Of a stretch of 64,000 nt of DNA, positions 38,336 to 49,108 are shown one piece after another. Each line of letters starts with the position of its first letter. Position 1 is the stretch's first letter. Source of the DNA: CAVURS01 sp963834425 (GTDB taxonomy: Bacteria > Actinomycetota > Actinomycetes > Actinomycetales > CAVURS01); contig CAWIBR010000013.1 in the NCBI GenBank assembly GCA_963834425.1, forward strand, positions 124,001 to 188,000. Reading direction: 5' to 3'. The position numbers and the translations under genes were made by a program. The notes under the pieces were generated by a model, which was not told the DNA's origin, ran no database searches, and saw nothing but the letters and a program-made list of their open reading frames with translations.

Positions 38336-39091
38336 ATGCCTACGCCCACCAAGGGGCCTCGCCTCGGCGGCGGTCCGGCGCACGAGCGGCTGATCCTGGG
38401 CAACCTGGCCCAGGCGCTGTTCGAGCACGACCGGATCACCACCACCCAGGCGAAGGCGAAGCGGCTGCGTCCGCTGGCCGAGCGGCTGGTCACCTTCGCC
38501 AAGCGCGGGGACCTGCACTCCCGGCGGCGGGTGCTCGCCGTCATCCATGACAAGGGTGTCGTGCACCGCCTGTTCACCGAGATCGCGCCCGACGTGGCCG
38601 AGCGGCAGGGCGGCTACACCCGGATCACCAAGATCGGGCCGCGCAAGGGCGACAACGCCCCCATGGCCGTGATCGAGCTGGTCCGGGAGCCGTTGTCGCG
38701 CAAGCAGGCCACGGTCCGCGAGGCCGAGGCGGCGACCAAGCGGGCAGCCAAGAAGGCAGCACCGGCCAAGAAGGCTGCCGCTGCCGAGGAGGCCGAGGTC
38801 GAGACCACCGAGGCGCCGTACGGCGAGGGTTCGGCCGCACCGCTGGCCGATGGCTCCGCGCCGGAGGGCTTCGACATCAAGGGCAACGAGGACTCGAAGA
38901 AGTACCACACGCCCGAGTCGCCGTGGTACGACCAGACGGTCGCCGAGGTGTGGTTCGCCACGCAGGAGGCGGCCGAGGCGGCCGGCTTCGAGGCGCCCGA
39001 GTCGATGCCCGACGCCGAGGAGGCCGAGGAAGCAGCTGACGAGGCGGCCGAGGTTGCCGAGGACGCCGACGCCGACAAGGCCGACGACTGA
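38336..39091 (+). CDS. rplQ: 50S ribosomal protein L17 with C-terminal sunset-like module
   Basis: 251 residues, intact, twice the usual 120-130. The L17 core is MPTPTKGPRLGGGPAHERLI, LFEHDRITTTQAKAKRLRPL and GYTRITKIGPRKGDNAPMAV. After a Lys/Ala linker (TKRAAKKAAPAKKAAAAEEA) comes a compact conserved-looking segment at about residues 175-215: FDIKGNEDSKKYHTPESPWY then VAEVWFATQEAAEAAGF. It resembles the sunset/Ada-like metal-binding motif (KGN-SK-YH-P-S-Y-WF-AGF), with cysteines replaced. The gene ends in a run of acidic residues. A strong terminator follows. Confidence 0.95.
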   Translation: MPTPTKGPRLGGGPAHERLILGNLAQALFEHDRITTTQAKAKRLRPLAERLVTFAKRGDLHSRRRVLAVIHDKGVVHRLFTEIAPDVAERQGGYTRITKIGPRKGDNAPMAVIELVREPLSRKQATVREAEAATKRAAKKAAPAKKAAAAEEAEVETTEAPYGEGSAAPLADGSAPEGFDIKGNEDSKKYHTPESPWYDQTVAEVWFATQEAAEAAGFEAPESMPDAEEAEEAADEAAEVAEDADADKADD

Positions 39092-39112
39092 GCGAGCGCC
39101 TGGACGTTCGCG

Positions 39113-39152
39113 ACGAGCCCGCCACCCCTGACCAGGGGGTCGGCGGGCTCGT
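39113..39152 (+). terminator. Terminator after rplQ
   Basis: ACGAGCCCGCC (39113-39123) pairs with GGCGGGCTCGT (39142-39152), with an inner ACCCC/GGGGT stem. It ends one base into the truA start codon, so truA translation may depend on readthrough or on opening of this stem. Confidence 0.75.
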
Positions 39153-39999
39153 GCGCGTTCGGCTGGATCTGGCCTACGACGGCACGGACTTCAGCGGCTG
39201 GGCCATCCAGCCGGGGCTGCGCACGGTCGAGGGCGAGCTGACCGCCGCCGTGGCCCAGGTGCTCCGGCTCGCCGAGCCACCGCGCCTGGTGGTGGCCGGC
39301 CGCACCGATGCCGGCGTTCATGCCCGTGGTCAGGTCGCCCACGTCGACCTGCCCGAATCGGTCCTCGCCGCGGCCCCCGGGCACAGTGACCGCAGGCCGT
39401 TGCCGGCCTTGCGGCACAGCCTGTCCGGCGTGCTGTCCTCGGATCGTGGTCGTGCGTCAGGTCCGCTTCGCCCCGCCCGGGTTCGACGCCCGCTTCGCCG
39501 CGCTGCAGCGCCGCTACAGCTACCGGGTCGCGACCGAGCGAGCCGCGCTGGATCCGCTGCGTCGCCGGGAGGTCCTGGTGACGCGGGGCCCGCTCGACCT
39601 GACGGCCGATGAACGACGCGTCAGCCCGACTGCTCGGGCTGCGCGACTTCGCCGCCTTCTGCCGGCGCCGCGAGGGCGCGACCACCGTGCGGACCCTGCT
39701 CGACTACTCCTGGCGGACCGACGCCGGGCCACGGCCGGCTGACGGCGACGGTGGTCGCCGATGCCTTCTGCCACTCGATGGTCCGGGCCCTGGTCGGGGC
39801 GGTGCTCGAGGTCGGCCGGGGCCGACGTGAGCCCGGCTGGCCGGCCGAGCTGATGGCGGCCGGCGTCCGCGACCCCTCGGCCCCCGTCGTACCGCCGCAC
39901 GGTCTGTGTCTGGAGGAGGTCACCTACCCGGCCGAGGAGCTCCTGGCCGCCCGGGTCGTCGAGGCCCGCGCGCGGCGCGACGAGGACAGACCCACCTAG
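39151..39999 (+). CDS. truA: tRNA pseudouridine(38-40) synthase TruA (frameshifted)
   Basis: Modifies U38-U40 in the tRNA anticodon stem. GTG start (VRVRLDLAYDGTDFSGWAIQ), catalytic aspartate in VVAGRTDAGVHARGQVAHVD, then FDARFAALQRRYSYRV, LRDFAAFCRRREGATTVRTL and VVADAFCHSMVRALVGAVLE. Insertions near 39442, 39608 and 39729; the corrected length is about 281 residues. TruA after rplQ is the usual actinobacterial order. Its stop overlaps a TAGGAT box that may serve the next gene. Confidence 0.93.
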
Positions 40000-40046
40000 G
40001 ATTCAGCCGGGCACCGGGGCAGCGACCACGACAGCAGGGGAGCGCG

Positions 40047-40764
40047 ATGCGGGACCAGCGGCACTATCCGGAGCTGGAGGAGGTCGAGGTCTCGACCGAC
40101 CTCTTCCTGGCCAGCGTGGACGCTCTGCGGGACAGCCAGGCCCGGGAGCCGACCCTCCTGCCGGACTGGACCCGGGCGCACCTGATCACCCACGTGGCCC
40201 GTGCGGCCGAGTCGCTGTGCCGACTGCTGGACTGGGCCCGCACCGGGGTCGAGCAACAGCAGTACGCCAGTCCGGAGGTTCGGACCCAGGAGATCGAGGC
40301 CGGCGCCCGCCGGTCGATCCAGGCCCTGGCGGCGGACATGCGCGCCACCGCAACGCTCTTCGACGAAACGGTGCGAGCGTTGCCGGAGGCGGCCTGGAGT
40401 GTCGAGGTGACCCCGCGGACCGGTGAGCCGCGCACCCCGAGCGGGATTGTCTTCATCCGGCTGCGCGAGCTCGAGATCCATCACGTCGACCTGGCCGTCG
40501 GCTACACCTTCGCCGACATCCCCGAGCCGGTCACGACCCAGCTGATCGACGACATCGTGACCACGGTCGGTGCTCGCGAGGGCGCCGCGCCGCTCCGGCT
40601 CGTCGCCACCGACGTCGAGCTCGACCGCGGAGATCGGCTCCGGCGGCCCGGTCGTCTCGGGCGCCCAGGCCGACCTGCTGGCCTGGCTCAGCGGCCGGTC
40701 CCCCGGGACCGGCCTGACCGTCGAGGGTGCAGCCGAGATCCCGGCCGCCCCGACCTGGATCTGA
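40047..40764 (+). CDS. Maleylpyruvate isomerase-like / DinB-fold protein (one frameshift)
   Basis: About 238 residues after correcting an insertion at 40625. The four-helix DinB-like N-terminal domain has LLPDWTRAHLITHVARAAES and the second metal-ligand motif LRELEIHHVDLAVGYTF, which matches the mycothiol-dependent maleylpyruvate isomerase (MDMPI) family; the C-terminal part (SGGPVVSGAQADLLAWLSGR) resembles the MDMPI C-terminal domain. Family members are mycothiol-dependent metalloenzymes; the substrate here is unknown. A GGGGAG site precedes the ATG. Confidence 0.75.
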
Positions 40765-40788
40765 GGGCCGCTGCACTCCGACAACGAT

Positions 40789-40820
40789 GCAACTCTGCGT
40801 CAGATCTGACGCAGAGTTGC
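40789..40820. repeat. 32-bp perfect palindrome
   Basis: GCAACTCTGCGTCAGA (40789-40804) is followed directly by its exact reverse complement (40805-40820), with no spacer. It sits 25 bases after the MDMPI-like gene and about 85 bases before the ATP-grasp gene. It may be a terminator, an operator for the downstream operon or a repeat element; the absence of a loop favours a protein-binding or repeat role. Confidence 0.9.
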
Positions 40821-40903
40821 CTCGCTGTCAGAGGCACTGGCCCGAGGAGATAGGTTCCTCGCATTCGAGACAGCACGGACGCCACTCAACGAGGAGAGGC
40901 CGC

Positions 40904-42580
40904 ATGACCACCAAGAAGACACCCGTGAAGAAGACGGCGGGCGCGACTGCGAAGAAGGCCGCCCCTCGGCGTCGGGCCGTGCCGCCGGTCACCGGGGGCG
41001 ACGTCAGCGTGGGCACGGACGCGGCGTTCGCCGACCCGGCACCGGCCACCGACCGTCCCCGGCCGATCCGCGGCATCTCCGAGGTCCGGCACTTCTTCCG
41101 TACCAACGACACCCCGATCTACTTCGTGGGAGCGACGCCGTTCAACCTGCTGGGCCTGGACCGCTGGGTCCGCAACTTCACCTACGTCACCTACTACGAC
41201 GCGTGGGACGGCGCGCACCCGCGGGTCATCACGCCCCGGGACAAGCCCTACGTCGAGTTCGAGAGCGGCGAGGAGATCAACAACTGGCTGCTCAAGAACG
41301 CCGAGATGCGCGCGCTGATGCGGCCGGCGCCGGGCGGTCCGCGCCCCAAGGTCGCGATGGTGTTCTTCAACGAGGAGACCGAACAGATCTGCGACGAGCT
41401 CGGCTACGACCTGATCCTGCCGTCGGCCCAGCTCCGCGAGCACCTGGACTCCAAGATCGTCACGACCCAGCTCGGTGACGAGGCCGGGGCGCCGAGCGTG
41501 CCCAACGTCCTGACCCGGGTCGAGGACTGGGCCGGCGTCGTCGACGCTGCCGAGCAGGGTGGTCTCGGCTCCGACCTGGTGCTCCAGACGCCGTACGGCG
41601 ACTCGGGCAAGACCACCTTCTTCATCAGCTCCGAGGCCGACTGGGACAAGCACGCCGACGACATCGTCGGCCAGGACGTCAAGATCATGAAGCGGATCAG
41701 GAACCGGCCAGTGGCCGTCGAGGCCGTGATGACCCGGCACGGCACGATCGTCGGGCCGTTCATGACCGAGCTGACCGGCTTCGCCGAGCTCACGCCGTAC
41801 CGCGGTGGCTGGTGCGGCAACGAGATGTTCCCCGAAGTGCTGACCGGCGAGAAGCGCGCGAAGGCAACCCAGCTCGTCCGGCGGCTGGGCAACCGGCTGG
41901 GGCAGGAGGGCTACCGCGGCTTCTTCGAGGTCGACGTGCTGGTCGACCTGGACAGCGACCAGGTCTACCTGGGCGAGCTCAACCCGCGGATCAGCGGCGC
42001 GTCCGCGATCACCAACGTGACGGCTGGGGCGTACGCCGACGTGCCCCTCTTCCTCTTCCATCTGCTGGAGTTCATGGGCGTCGACTTCGACCTGGACGTC
42101 GATGAGGTCAATGACCGCTGGACCGAGCTCGCGTCGTCCGACCTGTGGTCGCAGATGATCATCAAGGAGATCGCTCCCGGCGTGGAACACATCGACACCG
42201 CGCCGCCGACCGGCGCCTACCGGGTTGACGGCTCCGGAGCCCTGGTCTTCGCCCGCACTGCCCTGGACTGGCATCAGCTGCAGAACGAGAGTGAGTGCTT
42301 CTTCCTGCGGGTCTACGGCGTGGGCGACTACCGCTGGAAGGGCGCCGACCTGGGCGTGTTGGTCACCAAGGGCCGGCTGCAGACCGAGGGCCGCTCGGCC
42401 AACGCCGCCAGCGTCCTGACCATCCGGGCCAAACACCTGATCGACTCGATCCGGGCGCGCTACTCCGGCACGCCGTACGACGTGGACGGCGAGCCCGACG
42501 CGGCTCCGAGCGTCAACGTGGCTAGCCTGTCCGGGGCAGGAATCAAGTCCGGTTCCGGGGCATCGACAGGGGAGCTCTAA
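40904..42580 (+). CDS. ATP-grasp ligase (biotin carboxylase-like) with basic N-terminal tail
   Basis: 558 residues, intact, no frameshift. The first 25 residues are histone-like (TKKTPVKKTAGATAKKAAPR). The body is an ATP-grasp enzyme: the glycine-rich nucleotide loop GDSGKTTFFI near residue 232, conserved lysine KIMKRIRNRPVAVEAV, and metal-binding ELNPRISGASAITNVTAG near residue 357, most like the carbamoyl-phosphate synthase / biotin carboxylase type. Such enzymes join a carboxylate to an amine, thiol or biotin through an acyl-phosphate. The substrate cannot be read from sequence. It is followed by the serine hydrolase after five bases, so they form an operon. A GAGGAG site supports the ATG. 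Confidence 0.78.
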   Translation: MTTKKTPVKKTAGATAKKAAPRRRAVPPVTGGDVSVGTDAAFADPAPATDRPRPIRGISEVRHFFRTNDTPIYFVGATPFNLLGLDRWVRNFTYVTYYDAWDGAHPRVITPRDKPYVEFESGEEINNWLLKNAEMRALMRPAPGGPRPKVAMVFFNEETEQICDELGYDLILPSAQLREHLDSKIVTTQLGDEAGAPSVPNVLTRVEDWAGVVDAAEQGGLGSDLVLQTPYGDSGKTTFFISSEADWDKHADDIVGQDVKIMKRIRNRPVAVEAVMTRHGTIVGPFMTELTGFAELTPYRGGWCGNEMFPEVLTGEKRAKATQLVRRLGNRLGQEGYRGFFEVDVLVDLDSDQVYLGELNPRISGASAITNVTAGAYADVPLFLFHLLEFMGVDFDLDVDEVNDRWTELASSDLWSQMIIKEIAPGVEHIDTAPPTGAYRVDGSGALVFARTALDWHQLQNESECFFLRVYGVGDYRWKGADLGVLVTKGRLQTEGRSANAASVLTIRAKHLIDSIRARYSGTPYDVDGEPDAAPSVNVASLSGAGIKSGSGASTGEL

Positions 42581-42585
42581 CAGGG

Positions 42586-43794
42586 ATGGCGGCAGTGTCA
42601 CCGGCGGGTCTGCAGGTCACCAACGCGAACTGGCAGACACCGCCGCAACTGGCGTGGGCCTTCCAGCACATCGCCGATCTCTTCCCCGTCGCCCCGATCT
42701 CGCGGGGGGTCGGTCCGGTTGCGCCGCTGACCCCAGCGGGTGCGCTGGGAGCATCGACCGGCGCGCTCTCGCAGATCGTCGTGACCAGCCCCTACGACGG
42801 CACCAAGTCGACCGTCGAGGGCATCATCGGCACGACGTGGACCGATGGCTGGGCCGTGCTGCACCGCGGTCAGCTCCTGGCCGAGGGCTATGCGAACGAC
42901 CTGCAGCCGTCGACGCTGCACCTGCTGATGTCGGTGTCCAAGTCGCTGGTCGGCTGCGTCGCCGGAGCGCTCGTCGCCAGCGGCGCGCTCGACGTCGAAG
43001 CGCTCGTCACGGCCTACGTCCCCGAGCTGGCGACGAGCGGCTACGCGGGGGCCACGGTGCGGCACCTGCTCGACATGCGCTCCGGGATCGCCTTCTCCGA
43101 GACCTACCTCGACGAGACGGCCGAGGTGCGACTGCTGGAGCAGGCGATCGGCTGGGCGCCGCCTCGCCACCAGCCGGTGCCCGACGGGATGCACGAGTTC
43201 CTGAAAACGTTGCGGCAGAAGGGTCCTCACGGCGGATCGTTCGAATACCGGTCGTGCGAGACCGACGTGCTGGGCTGGGTCTGCGAGGCGGCGGCCGGCC
43301 TCGCGATGCCCCAGCTGATGTCCGAGCTGCTGTGGTCCCGCCTCGGCTGTGAGAACGACGCCAACATCGGCGTCGACGCCCACGGCGACGGGATGTTCGA
43401 CGGTGGCATCAGCACCGCGTTGCGTGACCTGGCCCGCTTCGGCGAGATGATCCGGCGCGGCGGCGTCTCCCTCACCGGCGCGCAGGTCGTGCCGGAGAGC
43501 TGGATCCAGGACAGCTACGCCGGTGGGCCCGACTCCCGTGAGGCGTTCGCGCTCAGCCCGGACGACAACCGGATGCCCGGCGGGATGTACCGCAACCAGT
43601 TCTGGTTTCCCTTCCCGGACCGGGATCTGTTGCTGTGCTTGGGGATTCACGGCCAGATGGTCTACGTCAACCCGGCCGCTGAGGTGGTCGCGGTGAAGTT
43701 GTCGAGCTGGCCGACTCCGCAGGACGCGCACGCGCTCTTCGCGAATGTCGCGGCCTTCGACGCGATCTCGGCCGCCGTCGCCGTCGCGACCTAG
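42586..43794 (+). CDS. Serine hydrolase, beta-lactamase / 6-aminohexanoate-dimer hydrolase (NylB) type
   Basis: 402 residues, intact. The catalytic SxxK is in LLMSVSKSLVGCVAGALV (about residues 115-118), the tyrosine motif in FEYRSCETDVLGWVCEAAAG (about 220), and the third motif is HGQ in GIHGQMVYVNPAAEVVAVKL in place of KTG. Spacing agrees with NylB (S112, K115, Y215). There is no signal peptide, so it is probably cytosolic. These enzymes hydrolyse amide or ester bonds. Being coupled to an ATP-grasp ligase suggests make-and-break control of the same kind of bond, or a processing step; this is inference. Confidence 0.82.
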   Translation: MAAVSPAGLQVTNANWQTPPQLAWAFQHIADLFPVAPISRGVGPVAPLTPAGALGASTGALSQIVVTSPYDGTKSTVEGIIGTTWTDGWAVLHRGQLLAEGYANDLQPSTLHLLMSVSKSLVGCVAGALVASGALDVEALVTAYVPELATSGYAGATVRHLLDMRSGIAFSETYLDETAEVRLLEQAIGWAPPRHQPVPDGMHEFLKTLRQKGPHGGSFEYRSCETDVLGWVCEAAAGLAMPQLMSELLWSRLGCENDANIGVDAHGDGMFDGGISTALRDLARFGEMIRRGGVSLTGAQVVPESWIQDSYAGGPDSREAFALSPDDNRMPGGMYRNQFWFPFPDRDLLLCLGIHGQMVYVNPAAEVVAVKLSSWPTPQDAHALFANVAAFDAISAAVAVAT

Positions 43795-43803
43795 CGAGGG
43801 CCG

Positions 43804-45262
43804 ATGGCTGACGTCGTCGTGGTCGGAGCCGGTCCCAACGGCCTGGCCGCGGCCGTGGTGCTGGCGTCGGCCGGCCTGCAGGTCGAGGTGATCGAGGCGG
43901 CCGACACGATCGGCGGGGGAGCGCGCACGGCCGAGCTGACCCGACCGGGCTTCCGCCACGACGTCTGCTCGGCCGTCCACCCGATGGCCGTGGCCTCGCC
44001 GTTCTTCCGGGCCTTCGACCTGGCCCGGCACGGGGTCGAGATGCTGCAACCCGAGGTCGCCTACGCCCAACCGCTGGACGGCGGGCGGGCCGGGCTGGCC
44101 TGGCGCGACCTGGACCGGACGGTGGCCGGCCTCGGCATCGACGGACCGGCCTGGCGCTCGCTGCTCGGACCCCTGGTCGATCGGTGGGAGTCGGTCGTCG
44201 CGCTGCTGCTGTCGGATTTCCGCAGCCTGCCCCGCGACCTGCCGACCACCCTGCGGCTGACCAGCCGGATCCTCGAACAGGGCAGCCCGTTGTGGAACGT
44301 GCGGTTCGGCGGCGACATCGCCCCTGCGTTGCTGACCGGGCTGAGTGCCCACGCCGTCCTCCCGCCGCGCGGCCTGGCCCCGGCCGGCGCCGGGATGTTG
44401 CTCGGCGCCATGGCCCACGCCGTCGGCTGGCCGATCCCGCGAGGCGGCAGCCAGGCCATCGCCGACGCGATGGCGGCTCAGCTGGTGGCCCAGGGTGGCC
44501 AGATCCTGACCGGGGAGCGGGTGCGCTCGCTCGCCCAGCTGCCGGCGTCGCGGGCGGTGCTGCTGGACGTCTCTCCGCGCGGCCTGCTGGAGATCGGCGG
44601 CGACCGGTTGCCCGCGTCGTACCGGCGGCAGCTGCAGCGCTTCCGCTACGGCGGCGGCGTCTGCAAGGTCGACTTCGCGCTGAGCGGACCGGTGCCGTGG
44701 ACGGCTCCGGGCTGCGAGCTGGCGGGCACCTTGCACCTGGGCGGCACCCGGGCCGAGATGGCGGCCTCCGAGGCCGAGGTCGCGGCCGGCCGGCACGCCG
44801 AACGGCCCTACGTGCTGGCCGCTCAGCCCGGTGTCGTCGACCCCGGCCGGGCGCCGGCGGGGCAGCACACGCTGTGGACCTACGCCCACGTGCCCGCGGG
44901 GTCGACCCAGGACCTGGGCGAGGTGGTCACCGCGCAGGTCGAACGGTTCGCGCCCGGCTTCCGCGACCTGGTGCTGGCGCGCAACGTCGTGACCGCTGCC
45001 CAGGAGGAGGAGCACAACGCCAACTACGTCGGCGGTGACATCGCCGGCGGCGCTCCGACCCCATGGCAGATGGTGATGCGTCCGGTGCCGCGCTGGGACC
45101 CCTATCGGACGCCGATCGAGGGCGTCTATCTCTGCTCGGCCTCGACGCCGCCGGGGCCAGCAGTGCACGGCATGGCCGGGGTGCACGCGGCTCGGCGCGT
45201 GCCTGCGGCAGGTCTTCGGCGACCGGCGCGACCCCCTCGACCTGGTGCGCGCCTCGGCCTGA
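43804..45262 (+). CDS. FAD-dependent oxidoreductase, phytoene-dehydrogenase-like (one frameshift)
   Basis: About 485 residues. N-terminal dinucleotide-binding motif VVVVGAGPNGLAAAVVLASA with GLQVEVIEAADTIGGGARTAEL; later HVPAGSTQDLGEVVTAQVER, QEEEHNANYVGGDIAGGAPT and the C-terminal FAD motif GVYLCSASTPPGPAVHGMAG, all typical of the CrtI-like / amine-oxidase family in actinobacteria. An extra G near 45199 breaks the frame just before the end (CLRQVFGDRRDPLDLVRASA). It starts nine bases after the hydrolase stop and is probably in the same operon. Substrate unknown; not linked to other carotenoid genes here. Confidence 0.8.
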
Positions 45263-45304
45263 CGCGACGGGCGGTTGTGGGTCGCCGGTTCTATGGTCGC
45301 GGGC

Positions 45305-45751
45305 ATGAGCATCCCGCCGGTTCTGTCCATCGTCACCCTCGGCGTCCGCGACCTGCCCAGGTCGGTCGCGTTCTACGAGTCGCTCGGCTGGGTTCGGGCG
45401 TCGGCGTCGATGGACGAGATCTCCTGGTTCGGGCTGAGCGGCGGCGCGGTCTGGCTGGGCCTGTTTCCCCACGAGGAGCTCGCGGCCGACGCGGGCCTGC
45501 CGCGCGAGGGAGCCGGCGACCTCCCGGCGTACAAGGGCATGACGCTGGCCATGAACCTTCCGTCGGACGAAGCAGTGATGGAGGCGTTCGAGACGGCGGT
45601 CGCCGCCGGTGCGACCCCGGTCAAGGTCCCGGGGCCGGCCCCGTTCCCCGGGTTGTCCGGCTACTTCGCGGACCTGGACGGGCACCTGTGGGAGGTCGCG
45701 CACAACCCCGGCTTCCCGCTGAACCCGGACGGCACGATCACCATCCCGTGA
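45305..45751 (+). CDS. VOC (glyoxalase/bleomycin-resistance) family protein
   Basis: 148 residues, intact: PPVLSIVTLGVRDLPRSVAF, FYESLGWVRASASMDEISWF and GYFADLDGHLWEVAHNPGFP, with metal-ligand-type residues in the last block. VOC proteins bind metals or small toxic compounds. ATG at 45305 is preceded by TATGGT eight bases upstream, suggesting a leaderless transcript separate from the FAD gene. Specific function unknown. Confidence 0.82.
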   Translation: MSIPPVLSIVTLGVRDLPRSVAFYESLGWVRASASMDEISWFGLSGGAVWLGLFPHEELAADAGLPREGAGDLPAYKGMTLAMNLPSDEAVMEAFETAVAAGATPVKVPGPAPFPGLSGYFADLDGHLWEVAHNPGFPLNPDGTITIP

Positions 45752-45794
45752 GCCGGGTGCGCACCGCGGTCGCCGACGTGGAAGCCTGGCCCGC

Positions 45795-46304
45795 ATGAGC
45801 GAGAACGAAGGGTACGGCGACGGCGAGTACTCCACCGAGGGCGACGACCAGCTGCAGTCCGAGGACACCCTCGTGGACCGCGGCGTCGACGACATCCTGG
45901 ACGAGGGCTATTCGCCGCCGGAGCGCTGGTCGGTGCTGGAGAAGTTCGGCAACACCGCCGAGGAGGAGCGCGAGGGCGAGAGCCTGGACCAGAAGCTCGC
46001 CGAGGAGGAGCCGGATCCCAACCTGGCCTTCGACGACCCGCTGGCCGAGCCCGCCGGCCGCGACGCCGACGACGAGCGCAGCGGTGACGACGACGACCTG
46101 GACCTGGACTCCAACATCGACGAGATCGAGCTGGGCGACGACTACGACGGCGAGGTCGGCGACGACCGCTCCGGCCGGCTGGTCAGCCCGGACGAGGGTG
46201 CGCACTCCGACACCGAGAAGGACCTGGTCGCCGGCGACGTCGGCATCGACGGCGGAGCCGCCTCGGCCGAGGAGGCCGCGATGCACGTCGTCGAGGAGGA
46301 GTAG
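45795..46304 (+). CDS. Acidic DUF5709-type protein
   Basis: 169 residues, strongly acidic and low in hydrophobics. The N-terminal half has the recognisable block DTLVDRGVDDILDEGYSPPE and RWSVLEKFGNTAEEEREGES followed by LDQKLAEEEPD, shared with actinobacterial proteins annotated DUF5709. The C-terminus has GRLVSPDEGAHSDTEKDLVA and a VDGGAASAEEAAMHV-like block. No catalytic motif is seen and it is likely to be largely disordered. Function unknown. Confidence 0.7.
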   Translation: MSENEGYGDGEYSTEGDDQLQSEDTLVDRGVDDILDEGYSPPERWSVLEKFGNTAEEEREGESLDQKLAEEEPDPNLAFDDPLAEPAGRDADDERSGDDDDLDLDSNIDEIELGDDYDGEVGDDRSGRLVSPDEGAHSDTEKDLVAGDVGIDGGAASAEEAAMHVVEEE

Positions 46305-46355
46305 CCCGCAAAGTCGTTGGCGCGACCCCGCGGGCAGGCGACACACTGCTTGACC

Positions 46356-48034
<1,679 letters not shown>

Positions 48035-48038
<4 letters not shown>

Positions 48039-48583
48039 CGAATGGTGAAGGCGCGGACGCCGGCGGCCCAGGTGGCGTCCAGGTCGGACCCCGGGGGATA
48101 GCGGCCGTCGATCTCGAGCATCACCATGCCGTGGGCGAACGACCAGAACGCCTGCGCCACAGCCGGATCCCCGGTGGCGACGAACCACGGGTTGCCGGCC
48201 CACTCCTCCAGCCCCGGCTGCAGGGCGGACCGGTCGAGCGGTCCGTGCGTGGCCAGCCGGTAGAGGTTGGGCGAGGTCGTGCCCATCCGCCGGTAGGTCC
48301 GGGCCAGGGCCTGCGGGTCCTCGCCGGCGGCGTGGGAGACCCGGCCGATCTCCCACAAGGCATCCGAGATCAGCGCGAGCTCGACCGCCGCCTTGCTCGC
48401 GAAGTGCTTGTAGATCGACGGTGCCGCGATGCCGAGCTCGTCGGCCAGCCGGCGCATGGTGAGCGCCTGGGGCCCTTCGGCCTCCAGCAACCGGCCGGCG
48501 ACCTCGACGATCTGCTGGGCCCGCGGCGTACGGGCGGGTGGCGGGGCCGGGGGGTCCAGCCGGGCGCCGGCGGGATCGCGCAT
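48035..48583 (-). CDS. TetR-family repressor
   Basis: 182 residues. The helix-turn-helix is typical: TPRAQQIVEVAGRLLEAEGP, ALTMRRLADELGIAAPSIYK and HFASKAAVELALIS. The ligand domain has LYRLATHGPLDR and AQAFWSFAHGMVMLEIDGRY, as in the WHG-type C-terminal family. The ATG at 48583 overlaps the stop of the upstream nitroreductase-like gene, so the two are co-transcribed. Two identical operator-like palindromes lie ahead of the operon, consistent with autoregulation. Confidence 0.87.
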
Positions 48584-49050
48584 CAAGCGGAGAGCCGAAA
48601 GACGGGGTGCTTCGGCGCGATCCGGGTCAGCTCCTCGGAGCTGGAGTTGGCATCGACGCCGTCGAAGAACATGCCGACCTCGGCCTTCCAGCGCTTGAGG
48701 TAGGCCCGCAGGATGGGCTCGCGCTCGGCCGGCGGCACCTCGACCGCGGTCAGCTCCTCGCGCTTGCGGCCGAGCAGCAGGGTCAACCGGCCGCCGTCGG
48801 CCCGCACGTTGCGCACCCACTGGCCTTCACCGCGGGCCGAGACGAGGTAGCGCTCACCGTCGATCGTCAACAGGTTGACCGGCGTACGGCGGGGCAGGCC
48901 GCTCGAGCGGCCCTTGCTCTCCAGGACCCGGCTGCCCCACACGCTGACGCCGGCCTTGGTCAGCAGGGCGACCGTGCGGTTGGCGATGTTGCGGGTGAAC
49001 CAGCCGGGGGCGCGGTAGTGCGGCTGCGATGCTGCGGACGAGCTGCTCAT
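48583..49050 (-). CDS. F420/deazaflavin-dependent nitroreductase-like (DDN family) protein
   Basis: 155 residues. PGWFTRNIANRTVALLTKAG, VSVWGSRVLESKGRSSGLPR, RTPVNLLTIDGERYLVSARG and EGQWVRNVRADGGRLTLLLG are the deazaflavin-binding split-barrel signature of the DDN/F420H(2) family. Such enzymes reduce quinones and nitro compounds. AGGAG lies seven bases before the ATG. It is the first gene of a two-gene operon with the TetR regulator, so the regulator's ligand is probably a substrate or product of this enzyme. Confidence 0.85.
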   Translation of the reverse strand: MSSSSAASQPHYRAPGWFTRNIANRTVALLTKAGVSVWGSRVLESKGRSSGLPRRTPVNLLTIDGERYLVSARGEGQWVRNVRADGGRLTLLLGRKREELTAVEVPPAEREPILRAYLKRWKAEVGMFFDGVDANSSSEELTRIAPKHPVFRLSA

Positions 49051-49064
49051 GGGGACTCCTGAGG

Positions 49065-49108
49065 TCTGGGCTAACGGTGTTAGCCCAGAATGGCTAACGG
49101 TGTTAGCC
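49065..49108 (-). promoter_or_regulatory. Twin TetR operators
   Basis: Two palindromes share the core GCTAAC-GGT-GTTAGC. The first has 11-bp perfect arms (49065-49089) and the second 7-bp arms (49092-49108); centres are 23 bp apart. They lie 15 bases upstream of the start of the nitroreductase-tetR operon. The shared core and position make them strong candidate binding sites for the downstream TetR protein. Confidence 0.85.

Noticed and set aside
43804..45262. Carotenoid biosynthesis gene
   Set aside because: The protein is CrtI-like in fold, but no phytoene synthase, prenyltransferase or cyclase gene is nearby; the family covers many oxidoreductases.
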